64,000 nucleotides of DNA from Pararge aegeria (lineage: Eukaryota > Arthropoda > Insecta > Lepidoptera > Nymphalidae): positions 12,710,001-12,774,000 of the forward strand of contig NC_053197.1 of assembly GCF_905163445.1 (NCBI RefSeq), in the 5' to 3' direction. Of the stretch, positions 47,250 through 58,869 are shown piece by piece (within the stretch, counting starts at the first letter, position 1; every line of letters begins with the position of its first letter). Under the pieces are notes generated by a model, which did no database searches, was not told the origin of the DNA, and saw nothing but the letters and a program-made list of their open reading frames with translations. The translations under genes were made by a program, and so were the position numbers.

Positions 47250-48779
47250 TGTAAATAAAAACTTGGTGGAAACACCGTAGATGGAAGTGGAGCAAAAACA
47301 TTTTCTTTGGTTTACTTTTATTCATATAGTCCACTAAAGTCACCGACTATGCCTACTTCTAAAAATTTGATCTTCTCTGAAAGTTAAAACAGGTGTTTTA
47401 ATCAGTAAACTTTTTCTCGCTCCTAGATTCAAAAATGAAAAGACGTATAAATTAATAAACATCCAGTTTTACCCCTAACTTTTGTGGTGAAATTGTTATC
47501 AGTATTTTAAGGTTAAGACTCAGTTGTCTGTCCGTCCATCAGGTAGAGAATCATTTTATGTATGTACTCGTTAGTTTCACGATTATTATTTTACATAAAT
47601 AGTATCAGAAATTTGCCAAAAAAAGAAACGATAATCCACTTGTCAAGTAAAAGTTGCGCAAGTGACCTTGTTATTTCGTTCAATATTATTTCCAAATAAT
47701 AATCAGGGCCTTATCTGCTTTTCGTTATTTCCACTTGTAAGACACTTTTATCATCACCAAAAAAAAATTATACAGATGGTACAGGAATACCATTATCTTC
47801 AAAGCTTTACTACTTTCCTAATCTTAAAACAGTTTTGAACATCACTAACGTGAGAGCAAAATAAAATGTACTTAAATGTTATTTGAAGTCTCAAATTCGT
47901 CCAAACTTCTACAGCATGAAATAAAAAAAAGAATTTGAGAGTTTGTCTTTAATTATGGTGACTAGGTATAGATTTATTCTTTAAGGACACGAATTCTATA
48001 TAAATTTTAGTACTATGCAGCAATTCTTTAATAGCGCAGATTCTGCATCAATTCTGGGAAATAGGTCGTTAGATGTGGCGCGACCTTAAGTTAAAGCGAG
48101 ATTTGAAGGTTCTTTTTTTGTTACTCTCACTGACGCACGGCAATAAAAAGTTTAATTAATTATGTTCTTCCATCAATAGTCAATACGAGTGTAAAAAGAT
48201 TAATTGAATTTGTCGACTGTGGCCGGTTCTTTATATCAAATCGAGAGATCTATCGGTGTAGCTTTTTACTGTTACTCGTGTCATTAGGGTTCTGAACTAG
48301 CAGAGACGGTTTTTTTATTAATTTGTCTATGCGCTTTATTTTTTCACCACAATAAAAGTAAGCGTATCAACAACAAAAGCAGAATCTTATAGAATAAGGA
48401 TTTAAAAGGCGGCGTTCTCGCTTAGTAGCGATGTCTGCCAGCAATCTTAGGCATTTCAGTGTCTTGTGCTAGAAACAAATTGAATACAATATTAAATCAA
48501 CCTTGACCTGCTGAGACACTGTTGGTGTCCAGTTGCTTCTACTTGCCAAACACGGGTTGCCAATCAAAATGTATTCGGTGTGAGCAATTATATAACTATT
48601 CCATACAGTATAGTTTAGTATTGTAATAAAACTAAACTCTGTATACACAAACAACATTAAAAAACAGTATAACAGTAGTAACCTGTGTCACACACAGAAC
48701 ACCAACTTACAAAAGCCCCGAACCTATCCAAGAGTGTGTCTAGTGGCCGTTACCGGACACAACAACGCATCATCAATTC
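47250..48779. other. Intronic DNA, no gene recognised
   Basis: AT-rich, no repeat matched. Confidence 0.4.
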
Positions 48780-48995
48780 AACCAATTGACACCCACTGCT
48801 GGTCTTTCAATAACTTGCACATAGGTCTTTTGTATGGAGTTCCACAATCAACGGCCCTGGGCCGCTTGCCTCCAGCGGCTCCCAGCGACTCGCCTGATGT
48901 CGTCTGTCCACCTCGTTGGGGGCCATTCCAGTACCCAATGTCCATCGGTTCTCCGAGCTATGTGCCCTGCCCATTACCACTTACCGCACGGTTCG
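48780..48995 (-). pseudogene. RTE-like LINE, C-terminal fragment
   Basis: + strand TTGACACCCACTGCTGG, GGGCCGCTTGCCTCCAGCGG, TGATGTCGTCTGTCCACCTC, AGCTATGTGCCCTGCCCATT: antisense of the C-terminal region also present at 61380-61645. Frames broken. Confidence 0.75.
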
Positions 48996-49494
48996 CAGAC
49001 TTTAGTCTTCAGGCACTGAGGGATTTTGCGCGAGAAATTTTCCCAAACGCTGCTCAGTCCCGTTGGATTCGGCGGTTTACTTCTTTCTCGAAATTGCAGA
49101 AGCAGTATAGTAACATATTAATTAATGCATGAATTGCACTGTTCTGTAACAGTGTCCTGTGTTGGCACACAAAAAGTGTCTACAGATGCACAGCGCCTAA
49201 CCAAAATGTAATAAATACATTGCGAAAGGTTGGCGACTTTATGAAACGCCATCATCGGCATTAATATGATAGGTCCGGTCCCCACGTTTGCGATTACGTC
49301 TTAATCTTGCGTTATTGTTTGATCTGGACACGCCAACACGTGGTGTATGGATATTTTGAAGTATGCGATGCCCACGCGCTAGTGCACTCACATTCCTTGC
49401 ATTGTTCATAGCAGACATAACATTACAAAATATAACATAATATTAACACTACGCTGTGTATTTCTGCCTCTTTTTTACGCCTTTATAATATGAT

Positions 49495-49840
49495 TCCTAA
49501 GGTAATTTTGGACCTACCAATGCATAAGTTTAAAGAATGTGTTAAAACACATTTATTACAGCGAGGTTATTATACAATTGATGAGTTTCTTAATGACAAG
49601 GTTGCTTGGAAGCATTCGGCTCCGCTTTCATCTCTCACAAGATAGAAAAATGAATGTTAAAATGTAAATTTTTGATGTTGGAAAAGAGCAACTGCTGAGT
49701 TTCTTGCCGGCTTCTTCTCGGTAGAATCTGCCTTCCGAACCGGTGGTAGAGTCACTACACACGGACAGACTTGACGTTTCAAAAGTGCTTGTATTTGGCC
49801 TACTTGAAGTAAATGAATTTTGAATTTTGCATTTTTTTGA
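49495..49840 (+). pseudogene. LINE ORF2 C terminus and 3' end, family L1
   Basis: Short frame L-P-M-H-K-F-K-E-C-V-K-T-H-L-L-Q-R-G-Y-Y, then T-I-D-E-F-L-N-D, then stop, typical for CR1/Jockey ORF2 ends. The shared 3' UTR follows, with TCTCGGTAGAATCTGCCTTC and ATGAATTTTGAATTTTGC at the end. Best L1 copy here. Confidence 0.82.
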
Positions 49841-49844
49841 ATTT

Positions 49845-50635
49845 CTTTATGGCCGTATCACGTATAAATGAGTGTAGAGACTAAAATACTTTATCTCGAC
49901 ATTTTTCAAAAAGTAATCTAGCTAATTAAATCTAATTAATCGTTCCAATTATTCTGTAAGTAAATATTTACATTGATATCCTTTACGATACCCTAGACAT
50001 TTTTAGTAAGAAAATTGTATCAGACTGAAAAGTTGGAGTTTGTTTGAAAATCCTAAATGAATCTACCAATTCACCTATCTTTATTGTAAATTTTAATTTT
50101 AATTTAATACTATTTACCACTCTGTCATTGTAGTTTACCTAGAATTTAATTATAATATTAGTATAGATATGGATTCCCAAAGAGTGTAATTTGCTTTTAG
50201 CTTTTATCCCCGGGACAAAGCAAGTAACGGGTTCTTGCTTTTTCGCGGAGATCTCAGATATTTCACGCAGATTTTTACTAAATACTAAAATAATTCGTAA
50301 AAACTCGAATCAAACTCGAATCAGTATTCATTGGATCTAGATCAAAGCAGCGATAATAAATAAACACAGGTCACAAGACAATAGTAACGAGTGAGATGCG
50401 TGCAAAAAGAGGTTACTGGAGCAGTTAGAGTGGGTAGGTAACGGTGAACGCACAGTAACTACGTCAGTACGCGGTGAAAGCCAAATGTGATCGACTGCCA
50501 ACATTGGTTTATATGGAGAGCATTTTATTTATGTAGAGTTTTGGTATACCAAAAAAGTTGATATACAAAGCAACCTAGTAATCCATTCTACAATATTATA
50601 CAATAGCTGTGGCCCGCGATCTTTAAATATAGATT
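49845..50635. other. Intronic DNA, possible Helitron/RTE scrap
   Basis: ATTATAATATTAGTATAGAT near 50150 is a common repeat terminus. Nothing else seen. Confidence 0.35.
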
Positions 50636-50905
50636 AATAAATAAATATACTACGACAATACACACATCGCCATCTTGCCCCAAAGTAAGCGTAGCCCGTG
50701 TTATGGGTACTAAGATAGCTGATGAATATTTTTTTAAGAATATGATACACATAAATACTTATTATATACAGATAAACACCCAGTCACTGAAAAACATTCA
50801 TGTTCATCACACAAACATTTTTTTCCAGTTGTGGGAATCGAACCCACAGCCTTTGACGCAGAAAGCAGGGTCGCTGCCGACTGCGCCAACCGGCTGTCAA
50901 ATTCG
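50636..50905 (-). repeat. SINE type B, near full length
   Basis: ACACATCGCCATCTTGCCCC, GATGAATATTTTTTTAAGAA, GGAATCGAACCCACAGCC, GGGTCGCTGCCGACTGCGCC. The two opposed frames here are by-products. Confidence 0.92.
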
Positions 50906-50909
50906 GCTT

Positions 50910-52789
50910 TGACCGTGTTTATCAAGGTGTTCTAAGAATCCCATGGAATCCGTTGGTTTTCTAGGGATAAAAAGTCTGACCGCAATGCCAAAAATCAAGT
51001 TTATCAGCTGCATAGTCAGAACGTGAAGAAAAGGAAAACAAACAAACAAACACATTTTTGAATTTATACTATGATAGTAAGAAAGTAAGGATGTGAAAGT
51101 GTGACTTTTTTATTATCTATGGTCGGCCCAACCACTGCACTGATCGATCTTCTGACCAGAAGCGCGTACCTATACAGCTTACGTGTTGGAGATGGCATGG
51201 GCTTTTTATCCCAAAATGTACCAGGGTTACATAGCTTTTTTTAGGGGGGATTAAAAAAAAGGTCTGTTTACCTATACCCGGCACACCTAAATCGATTTTG
51301 GTAAAATTTTGCATGACTACGGACAGAGTTTTTTGCATTCGTGCAGGACTTCTATAACACTCATGTCGTTTGGTATATTTTTCCATGTTCTACCTTTGCC
51401 GCTAGCATCCATCATATTGACAAAATGGCGACAAAAGCATATTTTTGGCTCAATGTCCTTTGCGACTTATTTTACAATAAAATAGTTAAGTATACAATTA
51501 ATTTGCTTCTTTTAGTCTAGTACTTGTAGTTAGTTGGTTTGACTACGGATCAAGAATTCCTAGGTTTAATTCTTAAGTCCACCCAAAAATTATTTGGTTT
51601 TAAATAAAAAAAAAACAATAAGTAGTTACTGGCCCAGTGTTAGAAAATCTTTCAAGTAAATCTTACATAGATTCCAGTCCAATAATGAAATGAGCAATTT
51701 TGGATCTGGATCACAGATCAGCGTTTTAGGAACTGAAGATAAAACATTAGCATTAAATTTTGTTTAATGTAGATTGCTATTTGGTACCAATCACTTATTT
51801 AAAATATAGCTACTTAAACAATAATAATTGACTCACAGTCAATATTAATATCAATGAATAATTTTCTTCGATTATTTGAATTAGAATGAAATAACTTAAA
51901 CAAGGAAATTATAGGTCCTGTAATAAACAGAAAGGTAGCCAACAATAATCGAATTGAAAGTTATAAAACAATAGCACGTGACTCGTTTGACATAGGTTAT
52001 GTTATAGCCGGTAAACTTTTAAAATAAACAAACCTGACCTTGATACAAACAAGAAGCCGTTTAAGAAGACATCATTGACATAGATGTTAACGTATGCAAA
52101 CTTGGTTAGAAAGAATCTTGATAATTATACACGTAGAGTATGCTAACTTTGAAGGATAACCAGTATTCTAATAAAAAACTCGTCTTTGATACGACTAAGC
52201 CAATTGCCATTAATGTTCGTGTGGAATTATACCTAAATAGTTATTTTCGTTAAAAATTTAACTAGAAATAAATTAAAAGCCAATAATACGTTAGTTTCAT
52301 GATTAACCTAAATACTTAGTATTAACTAATTAACTAAAAATCATGCAAGCTCGGGAACAAAGAGATATTATATGAAAAAAGGTAAGACTATTAAAATTAG
52401 ATTATTGAAATATTGAATTATATCAAATTACTCTTAATTTCATTTCACATTAATAGCTCATTAGAAATAGAGCAAAATAAATATATGAAGAATTTTGAAG
52501 AAAAATTATGGAAATAACGATTATACATTTAGGATATATTGCTGCAAAATGTTCGTCGTTATAGTCTAAAATCAAGACTTTAACTCTGTCTCCCAAATCT
52601 TTAAATCCGTACGTAATTTCTTAAATAAAGTAGGTAAATTGTCAGATTCAAGCTATACAAAAATCTGTAATCTCCTGATTTCATTGAACTTATATTTGTT
52701 ATGAGATAAGATAACCTTTTTAATATTTTTCTTTTATAATTTGCATACAGCAAAACTAGTATAAATTTTTGGATCATCATCATCATCAA
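50910..52789. other. Intronic DNA, repeat-poor
   Basis: AT-rich. The frame at 51117-51386 has no motif. Confidence 0.4.
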
Positions 52790-53228
52790 TCCCTACTAAT
52801 ATTATAAATGTCAATGTAAGTTTGTTTGTTACGCTTTCACGCAAAAACTACTTAACCGGTCCTCATGAAACTTTGTACACATATTCTTGGAAGTGTTAGA
52901 AGTAATATAGGATACTTTTTATTCCGAAATTAAGTTTGGTTACTTTGGGAGAGGGGATGAAAGTGTTTGACGATTTTACACCATAACTCCGACAAATTAT
53001 AACCGATTTCAATAACTATTGTTGTACTATATAGGTTATAATATGTGTTTAATTTTGCCCAAACTGTGGTTGGAGATAGAGGACAGAACTCCTCAGCGAA
53101 CAGCAGCAAACCCCTCATTTAAAGCTTAGCGATACTGGATACTTGAATTTTTTTTAGAACTACAATTAAATTTAATGCCACATCAAGAAACAAAATCAAA
53201 CGCAGACGAAGTCGCGGGCAACAGCTAG
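52790..53228 (+). mobile_element. Non-autonomous Helitron, both ends intact, 439 bp
   Basis: Starts TCCCTACTAATATTATAAAT and ends CGCAGACGAAGTCGCGGG then CAACAGCTAG. The flanks are A on the left and T on the right, the insertion rule for Helitrons, and there is no target duplication. A GACGAAGTC hairpin precedes CTAG. It has no Rep/helicase coding. Confidence 0.88.
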
Positions 53229-53254
53229 TAGTCAATAATAGAGCTGCTGTACTA

Positions 53255-53460
53255 TAACCTCTCCCAAAGGGAGGGTTTGCACATAATCACCACGCTGGGC
53301 AGGATTGGTGATCGCAGTAGTTCGTGGTAGTAGCAAAGAGGACGCTACTGTCCGTACTTTTTTAAATTACCTTTAGTCGCATCGTGCGAAATCCACGGGA
53401 AGAGAAGGGGTGGTGACAACTGTATTCTAATCTGCCGTCACTATATCGCACAACAGATCA
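53255..53460. repeat. Repeat type D
   Basis: CTCCCAAAGGGAGGGTTTGC, CACGCTGGGCAGGATTGGTG, GAGGACGCTACTGTCCGTAC, GAGAAGGGGTGGTGACAACT, ATCTGCCGTCACTATATCGC. Confidence 0.7.
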
Positions 53461-53464
53461 ACTC

Positions 53465-54230
53465 CTCGTAATTACATAACTAGGTCCTCATACCTATTAT
53501 AGTTTGTTTCTTGCTTAAGCATTATCGGTATTAAACGCCAATATAATTTATTACCTATAATGCTATAAGCCAATTCAATAACTCAACTGCAGTAGTACAT
53601 GAGCTGGTTTTTAATTATTATCAATCCACTTTTTCTTTCAACGGCCAATCACTACGGATTAAGTTTGTCTCTTAACTTTTTATCAAACGCTTTTAGCTAA
53701 GTAGACCTTTGCAAGTGTTTTTTTTATTTTATATCTTAAGAATGTTTATTAAATGTCGTCTTGAATCCAGAACTGCAGTAAATATAAAAGCAAATATTTA
53801 GGTATGTGCCAGAACTCTACTTGCGTTTTTATTCAAGTAAATTTTTGTTTTCAAGTAGGTATACAGGTGCATATCTACTACTAACTTTAAAACTAAAACT
53901 CACACCAAATTAACAAGTGTTTATTTTACCGAAAATGTAAGTCACGGGTGGGTGTAAAATTTGAATATTAGAATATTAATAAGTTATTTATTAAATACAT
54001 TCCAAATTGAAGAACGTTTCGTAATATTAGCAAGTCTAATCGGCATTGTTAATTATTATGAATTCTTTCGTGCGAAATGTCAAATTTATTGTAGAAGGTA
54101 ATTTATACTAAAATGTTGAGAACCTGTGAAAGATAACTTAGGTAACAACGGTGGAAATCCAACTGTATTAGCGTATATAATCTAAATTTATTCAGCGCAA
54201 ACATTGAAGTAAGTAGGTAGATTATGTAAA
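53465..54230. other. Intron just downstream of the first exon
   Basis: AT-rich, no repeat or gene recognised. Confidence 0.4.
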
Positions 54231-54234
54231 TTAC

Positions 54235-54741
54235 CTTTTGTGTGGGACGCGGAGTTGGCGCAGGCTCGGGCGCATCGGAATCCCATTCTGAGCTAAGATC
54301 ATCACTCGACGCTTCCGTATAGTCCTCGGACCAAGGAACTTCTAGCAAGGAACTCTTCATTTGATCGTAGCCAGGCGACATCGTTGGTGGACCATAACCA
54401 GGAGGTAATGGACTTGATGCTCTACAATCCTCGCAGTTACAAGGTTTAGGACCGAAGGTTTCTTTGCAAGGGTTATCTCCTCCAACACTTAGTTTCGATT
54501 TCCTTTTGGAATCGTGTTTTCTAGCGGCTCTTGGTGACAACTTGTTGTTGCATTGCGGTGGAATGTAATATCTGGTAGGTTCGGACGATCGTCTACCTGG
54601 ATCCGGTACTTCTATCTTCACCGGGGTTAGCAAAGACATTTTCTTCGTCTGCTGCCTTTCCGAACTGGCTGGCCTATCGTCCTCCATGGTAAACCGTATG
54701 ATGGGTATCGTGAAAGGAAAGGATTCGGGACACTCCGGCAT
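54235..54741 (-). CDS. IP3K: Probable first coding exon of the IP3 3-kinase (long isoform N terminus)
   Basis: This is a 169-codon reading frame starting at ATG 54741-54739 (A at -3), with an in-frame stop upstream at 54825-54823. The peptide looks disordered. It is rich in Pro, Ser and charged residues, with a basic stretch (R-K-H-D-S-K-R-K-S-K) near residues 80-90. A cysteine cluster (C-K-E-T-F-G-P-K-P-C-N-C-E-D-C) lies near residues 98-112, and an acidic Ser-rich tail precedes P-A-P-T-P-R-P-T-Q-K. It ends at a good donor, AAG|GTAATT, in phase 0, matching the acceptor phase of the kinase exon at 2363 on the same strand. IP3Ks usually have a long, poorly conserved N-terminal region before the calmodulin-binding helix, and this fits. 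The link to the kinase exon is inferred from strand, phase and composition, and extra exons between the two are possible. Later in-frame Mets (residues 20 and 35) are less likely starts. Confidence 0.72.
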
Positions 54742-55060
54742 TATTGTACGTAATATCACTGCACAAGCTTCCCGGCGGATTTCGGGGGAGGGGTCAACGA
54801 CATTTTCGGTACACAGTTGAGGTTATTTGCACATTTTCGGCTGCTGCACGCATTTTAAGGGCGCGGGCGTCGGTAACGCGTGCGGCGCACGGACTGCGAG
54901 CCCGTAGCAGTCGACGGGTCGCATTACACAGAAGCATTAACTGTGAACGTTTATTTTGTACGCGGCATTCGAACGGAGATACGCAAATGATAGCAAAGGT
55001 TTGCGTTAACGTGAATGTAACTGGAGAGAGATACATTTTGTTCACGAACAAATGTTGAAT
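54742..55060 (-). promoter_or_regulatory. GC-rich flank: likely 5' UTR and promoter of the long IP3K transcript
   Basis: About 300 bp immediately upstream of the first ATG, rich in GC and CpG, with GCGCGGGCG- and ACGCGTGCGGCGC-like runs in an otherwise AT-rich window. There is no obvious TATA box. Several weak CAGT initiators are present. An AG at the end of GCTTGTGCAG (about 54759) could be a splice acceptor, so a further upstream non-coding exon cannot be excluded. Short frames on both strands here look fortuitous. Confidence 0.45.
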
Positions 55061-55384
55061 TCACTGAAAGAAAAGAGACAAGGTACATTCGGTTGGATTT
55101 TATGTACTAAATAACAGGGATAAAAATATACACTTAAGATTTCCTTCCAGTATATACTACCTAGTATCAATAATTCAATAGCTTTATATACTCGGTTTTA
55201 TATTTCTTTTATATCTTCTAAAATTATTCCGGTCTGTTTCAACAAAAGAAATTAAATCTTCCAATTACCATTCTCATCTTTCCTATCGTATCAATCCCTT
55301 AAAGAAAATCGACTTGCCAAAGCTCAATATAATACCCTATATGTAATACCCTATTTGTCTCGCATAGTATGGGTTTCTTTTTTA

Positions 55385-55600
55385 ATATTTAATAATTGAT
55401 TGACCAAGCAGATAGCCCACCTGATGGAAAACCATCGCCTATAAACATAGCAACACTTCAAAGGGAATGCAAGGGCCACATCATGCAAAGTGTTTCCCTG
55501 TGTCCAACGAGGCCTGCAGTTATAATGGCACCCATGCCCTTCAGACCGGAACACAGCATTGCATGGTGTTAGTACTTCCCCGGACGAGCTCTGGATGATA
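55385..55600 (-). repeat. Repeat type F, best copy
   Basis: + strand ACCAAGCAGATAGCCCACCT, ACACTTCAAAGGGAATGCAA, CATGCCCTTCAGACCGGAAC, CTTCCCCGGACGAGCTCT. The 108-codon frame across it is fortuitous. Confidence 0.65.
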
Positions 55601-55604
55601 AAAC

Positions 55605-56160
55605 AAAAAAAAATACACACAATGTCGACTTTCATTTCTCGAACTACATAAGATTCACACAACATTTCAACAACCATTTCATATCCTTAGGAATTGATTA
55701 TCTCATAAATCCTTTCTCAGCTGATGTTTAAACATATAAACACCATCGATTTTCCAACTAACAATCCAGGGAAATAAAGCAAAAAGTAAGCTCTACAGAC
55801 AACATATTAAGACTTATTCAGCTATTAATGCTATATATTTATAAAAAAACATCTCAATTACACTTGCTAAAATAACTTATTGTGCGATAGCGATACAAGA
55901 ACTAACAGAATTTCTTTGAATGCGGAATGGTTCTTAATTCAAATCAAATTGCAATTGAGGGGCATTGAATCTCAGTAGAACATTACAACCCCGCTTCACC
56001 TTATGTACCAGTTATAATTGAAGGAATGAGTCTATTCATACCTACCTACCTATCCTACCTTTAGTGCTAAAGATAACGGGTCTTGTAATAAGACATAATC
56101 AAATGAGTAATGTAAAAAAATCCAAATTGACCTAAGCCTAATATAATAAATCACAGGGCG
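55605..56160. other. Intergenic DNA, no gene recognised
   Basis: AT-rich. Confidence 0.4.
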
Positions 56161-56164
56161 CAAA

Positions 56165-56545
56165 CAAAGGAGATCTTCAAAAACACAATCGTATCTTAGA
56201 AAATACTATGTAAGGTACATACCACGATAATATTTTGGATTTGTCGATATTTCGACCCAGTTGCATGGATCGTGGTCACGACGGGACTGCGTAGGTACGA
56301 GATGTCAAGTTGGATGTCACGGGCAGAATCTGACTACCCGTTTTCGTGTTCTTATTGTGGGTATTTTACGAACTGTTCGACACACTACAGTGACAACGTC
56401 ACTTTTAAATTTAGAAGCAGTTCGATGCTTTCTTGGTTTGCATAATTCTACCACTGGTTTCCACACACTTGCTAATTTAAAACCGTACTCACGATTGAAA
56501 TTTTTGTGCTTCCGAATTTCAATCGCTTCACGAACTAGTCTTAGT
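56165..56545 (-). pseudogene. Penelope-like element, 3' coding end and tail
   Basis: The minus strand begins L-V-R-E-A-I-E-I-R-K-H-K-N-F-N-R, then Y-G-F-K-L-A-S-V-W-K-P, the extreme C terminus of Penelope-like ORFs (after the GIY-YIG endonuclease). A 3' UTR with TGCAACTGGGTCGAAATATC and TATCGTGGTATGTACC follows, shared with 2661-2842. The reverse transcriptase part is missing. Confidence 0.75.
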
Positions 56546-56559
56546 TAAGAAATGTTGAT

Positions 56560-57183
56560 TAACCACGAAAATCTTGGTTTAAAATCTTTAATTATTATGT
56601 ATGGCTTCATCCAAGAATCATTTCACACAATCCGATCGGAGCAGTGCACAAACACGCTTAGGAAGTCCTTACATAACATCTGAAGTAAATATTTATATGT
56701 GACATTAACAGCTGGATACTTTGCTGTGCTATATTAAGACATTAAAGTTGACTTATAAGGTAAATTCAGCGTGTTTGGTATACCTATCGTGTATTGAATA
56801 CCTACTTAATGCCGATGTGCCAGAAAATTATAGTTATCCACCGAAGTTACGAAATACTTTATTTTCTTCTTAGTTTAAGTTCGGGTTTCAGAAGTATTAC
56901 AAAAATAGAATCCCGGGGCTTAGACCATGTTGCGGGACAATATATTTACTAACGAGGTACACTGACACATACAATATTAGAAATATATAGTAAGGGGTCA
57001 CTGCTTTGTATAATACTTACCCACTTATTAGCTAAAACCTATTAATATGGAAATTCTTATAATATGTCCGACCAAACTAGATCCTAAAATTTAAGTATTT
57101 CTAAACCAGACTGGTAGTTCCAGCGATTTGCGCGTTAAACAAAAATACAAGCACTAGTTTTATTATTAGTATTATAAATATAC
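56560..57183. other. Intergenic DNA, no gene recognised
   Basis: AT-rich. Confidence 0.4.
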
Positions 57184-57470
57184 AGTGGTTAGGACTTCGG
57201 CTTCGCTTCCTATTTCGAATTCCAGAACACTCTAACTTTTCTAAGTTATGTGCGTTTTAAAACATTAGAGCATGATGCTTCGACAGCGAAGGAAAACATT
57301 GTGACGTAACCTGCATGCTTGAGAGTTCTCCTTAATATTCTCAAAGGCGTGTGGAGTCCACCAATCCGCACTGGGACAGCATGGAGGACTACGGTCTTAG
57401 TCTCTCCTTACTGTGGGAGAAGACCCGTGACTTGTAGTGGGGCGGTAATGGGTCGATATGATGATAATTA
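57184..57470 (+). repeat. SINE type A, near full length
   Basis: GTGGTTAGGACTTCGGCTTC, degenerate B-box TTCGAATTCC, AAGGAAAACATTGTGACGTA, GGACTACGGTCTTAGTCTCT, GGTAATGGGTCGATATGATG, followed by a (TA)n run. Confidence 0.9.
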
Positions 57471-57473
57471 TAT

Positions 57474-57500
57474 ATGTATATATATATATATATACATATA
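57474..57500. repeat. (TA)n microsatellite after a SINE
   Basis: GTATATATATATATATATAC adjoining the SINE tail. Confidence 0.85.
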
Positions 57501-57504
57501 GATT

Positions 57505-58865
57505 AACAGAGATAGATAAGATAAAATTAAGCATATTATTATAAGGTATATAAGCGTTATCAAACAATTACTGCCAAATAATAGGGCCCGAATCCCCTCT
57601 CAGTATCTCAAAGCATGTGCCCAAACAAGCTACCTTTTGGAGCTATTTTATCTCAGAAAATATCCCTAGGATTACCCGCGATGGTGCATCCACAGAATTA
57701 AGAACACAAATAACCCTCATTCAACAATTATTGCATGATGCATTGTGGCCAAAAACAGTGAAAACAATCCGTGCACGTTTCACTTTACACCCGCGGATTG
57801 TTGCTAGGTCACAAACTGTTACCAGTTTCTTCATTTTATGGTAAACGTTTAGAACATTAGAGGTTTGTTAATTACTTTCAACTGCTAAATGGAATAAAGT
57901 TACAAACAGTCTGTAAAGTTGGAGGTTCGAGAAACTCTCCGAAAGTGAAGTGGTTTTTGATGCTTCAATATTAGTCGTTTTCACGGTTTCTGAATGTTCT
58001 TAATTCTGTGATGAACCTGGATAGATGGGATACTTTTAGTCCAGGAATATATGTCCATTCGGGATTCTTCCTTGAAAGATGTCGTTGGCAGCAGGTAGTT
58101 TTCAATTTACTTTTGATTACATGTACCTATAATAATGTTAATATAATCGCATATGCCACTTTGGGAATACTTAGATATTATTTAAATTCACACCTAAAAA
58201 GGGGAAAGCTTGGGACTTTATACATATCTCTTTGTAGAAAATCCAACAACTGCCTCCAGAACTAGAAGTAATTAATGTATTTTTTCATATGTTATTGCTA
58301 CATACTTGAACCTACTTGGGAAATTTATCTTTTCCCACTACATGAGATATTTCTCTCATAAAACGGCAATAGTCACCCGTAATGGCAAAAAACTTAAAAA
58401 AATTATGTGAATGGCCATTCGAAATGGTCAAATGCACTATTCTGTATAGTAATCACGTAATTATTGACTCTTGATGCCTCGAGGGATTACAAAATAACGA
58501 TCTTATACCGGTAGTTTTATATATTAGTGTTGTATAAAGTCTTATTGACTGTATTTAATACACAAACCAGTAATACGTACGACGCGATGTAAGGCTGTTG
58601 CATAACAGCTCTTTCATAAATAAAGCGTAAAAGTGAGAAATTAATACTCTTTTTATCACCACTTTCTGATAAACGCATAATATAATAATTGGCTACAAAA
58701 TAATTATACAAAGTCTAAGAAATAGTGGTTTGGTTTACTACAGTCTTTGTAACTATACAAAATGATAATAAGAAAAAGAAAAATCAGGAAGAATTTAAGT
58801 TTGTCAGCTGTAACCAGGTCACTTCTTAAGCCTCTTTATTTCTAAGGGCAGGTGCTTTTTAATTT
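57505..58865. other. Intergenic DNA, no gene recognised
   Basis: Frames at 57617-57844 and 58008-58265 have no motif I recognise. Confidence 0.4.
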
Positions 58866-58869
58866 GAAC

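Larger units (their letters stand above)
2364..54234 (-). other. Giant IP3K intron (about 51.9 kb)
   Basis: The span runs from donor GTAATT at 54234 to the acceptor TTTCATTCCAG ending at 2364, both phase 0. It contains the candidate alternative first exon and most of the repeats listed here. I saw no other segment with paired splice sites and family-like coding. An undetected small exon would shorten this intron. Confidence 0.6.

Noticed and set aside
48734..49132. 132-codon plus-strand frame
   Set aside because: It is antisense to an RTE-like LINE fragment.
54744..55058. Opposed 104- and 85-codon frames upstream of the first exon
   Set aside because: GC-rich promoter/leader DNA keeps frames open by chance; no motifs or splice partners.
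56165..56545. Hammerhead ribozyme in the Penelope-like tail
   Set aside because: Penelope-like elements can carry one, and GTCGAAA is present, but I could not find the CTGANGA core in the right position.
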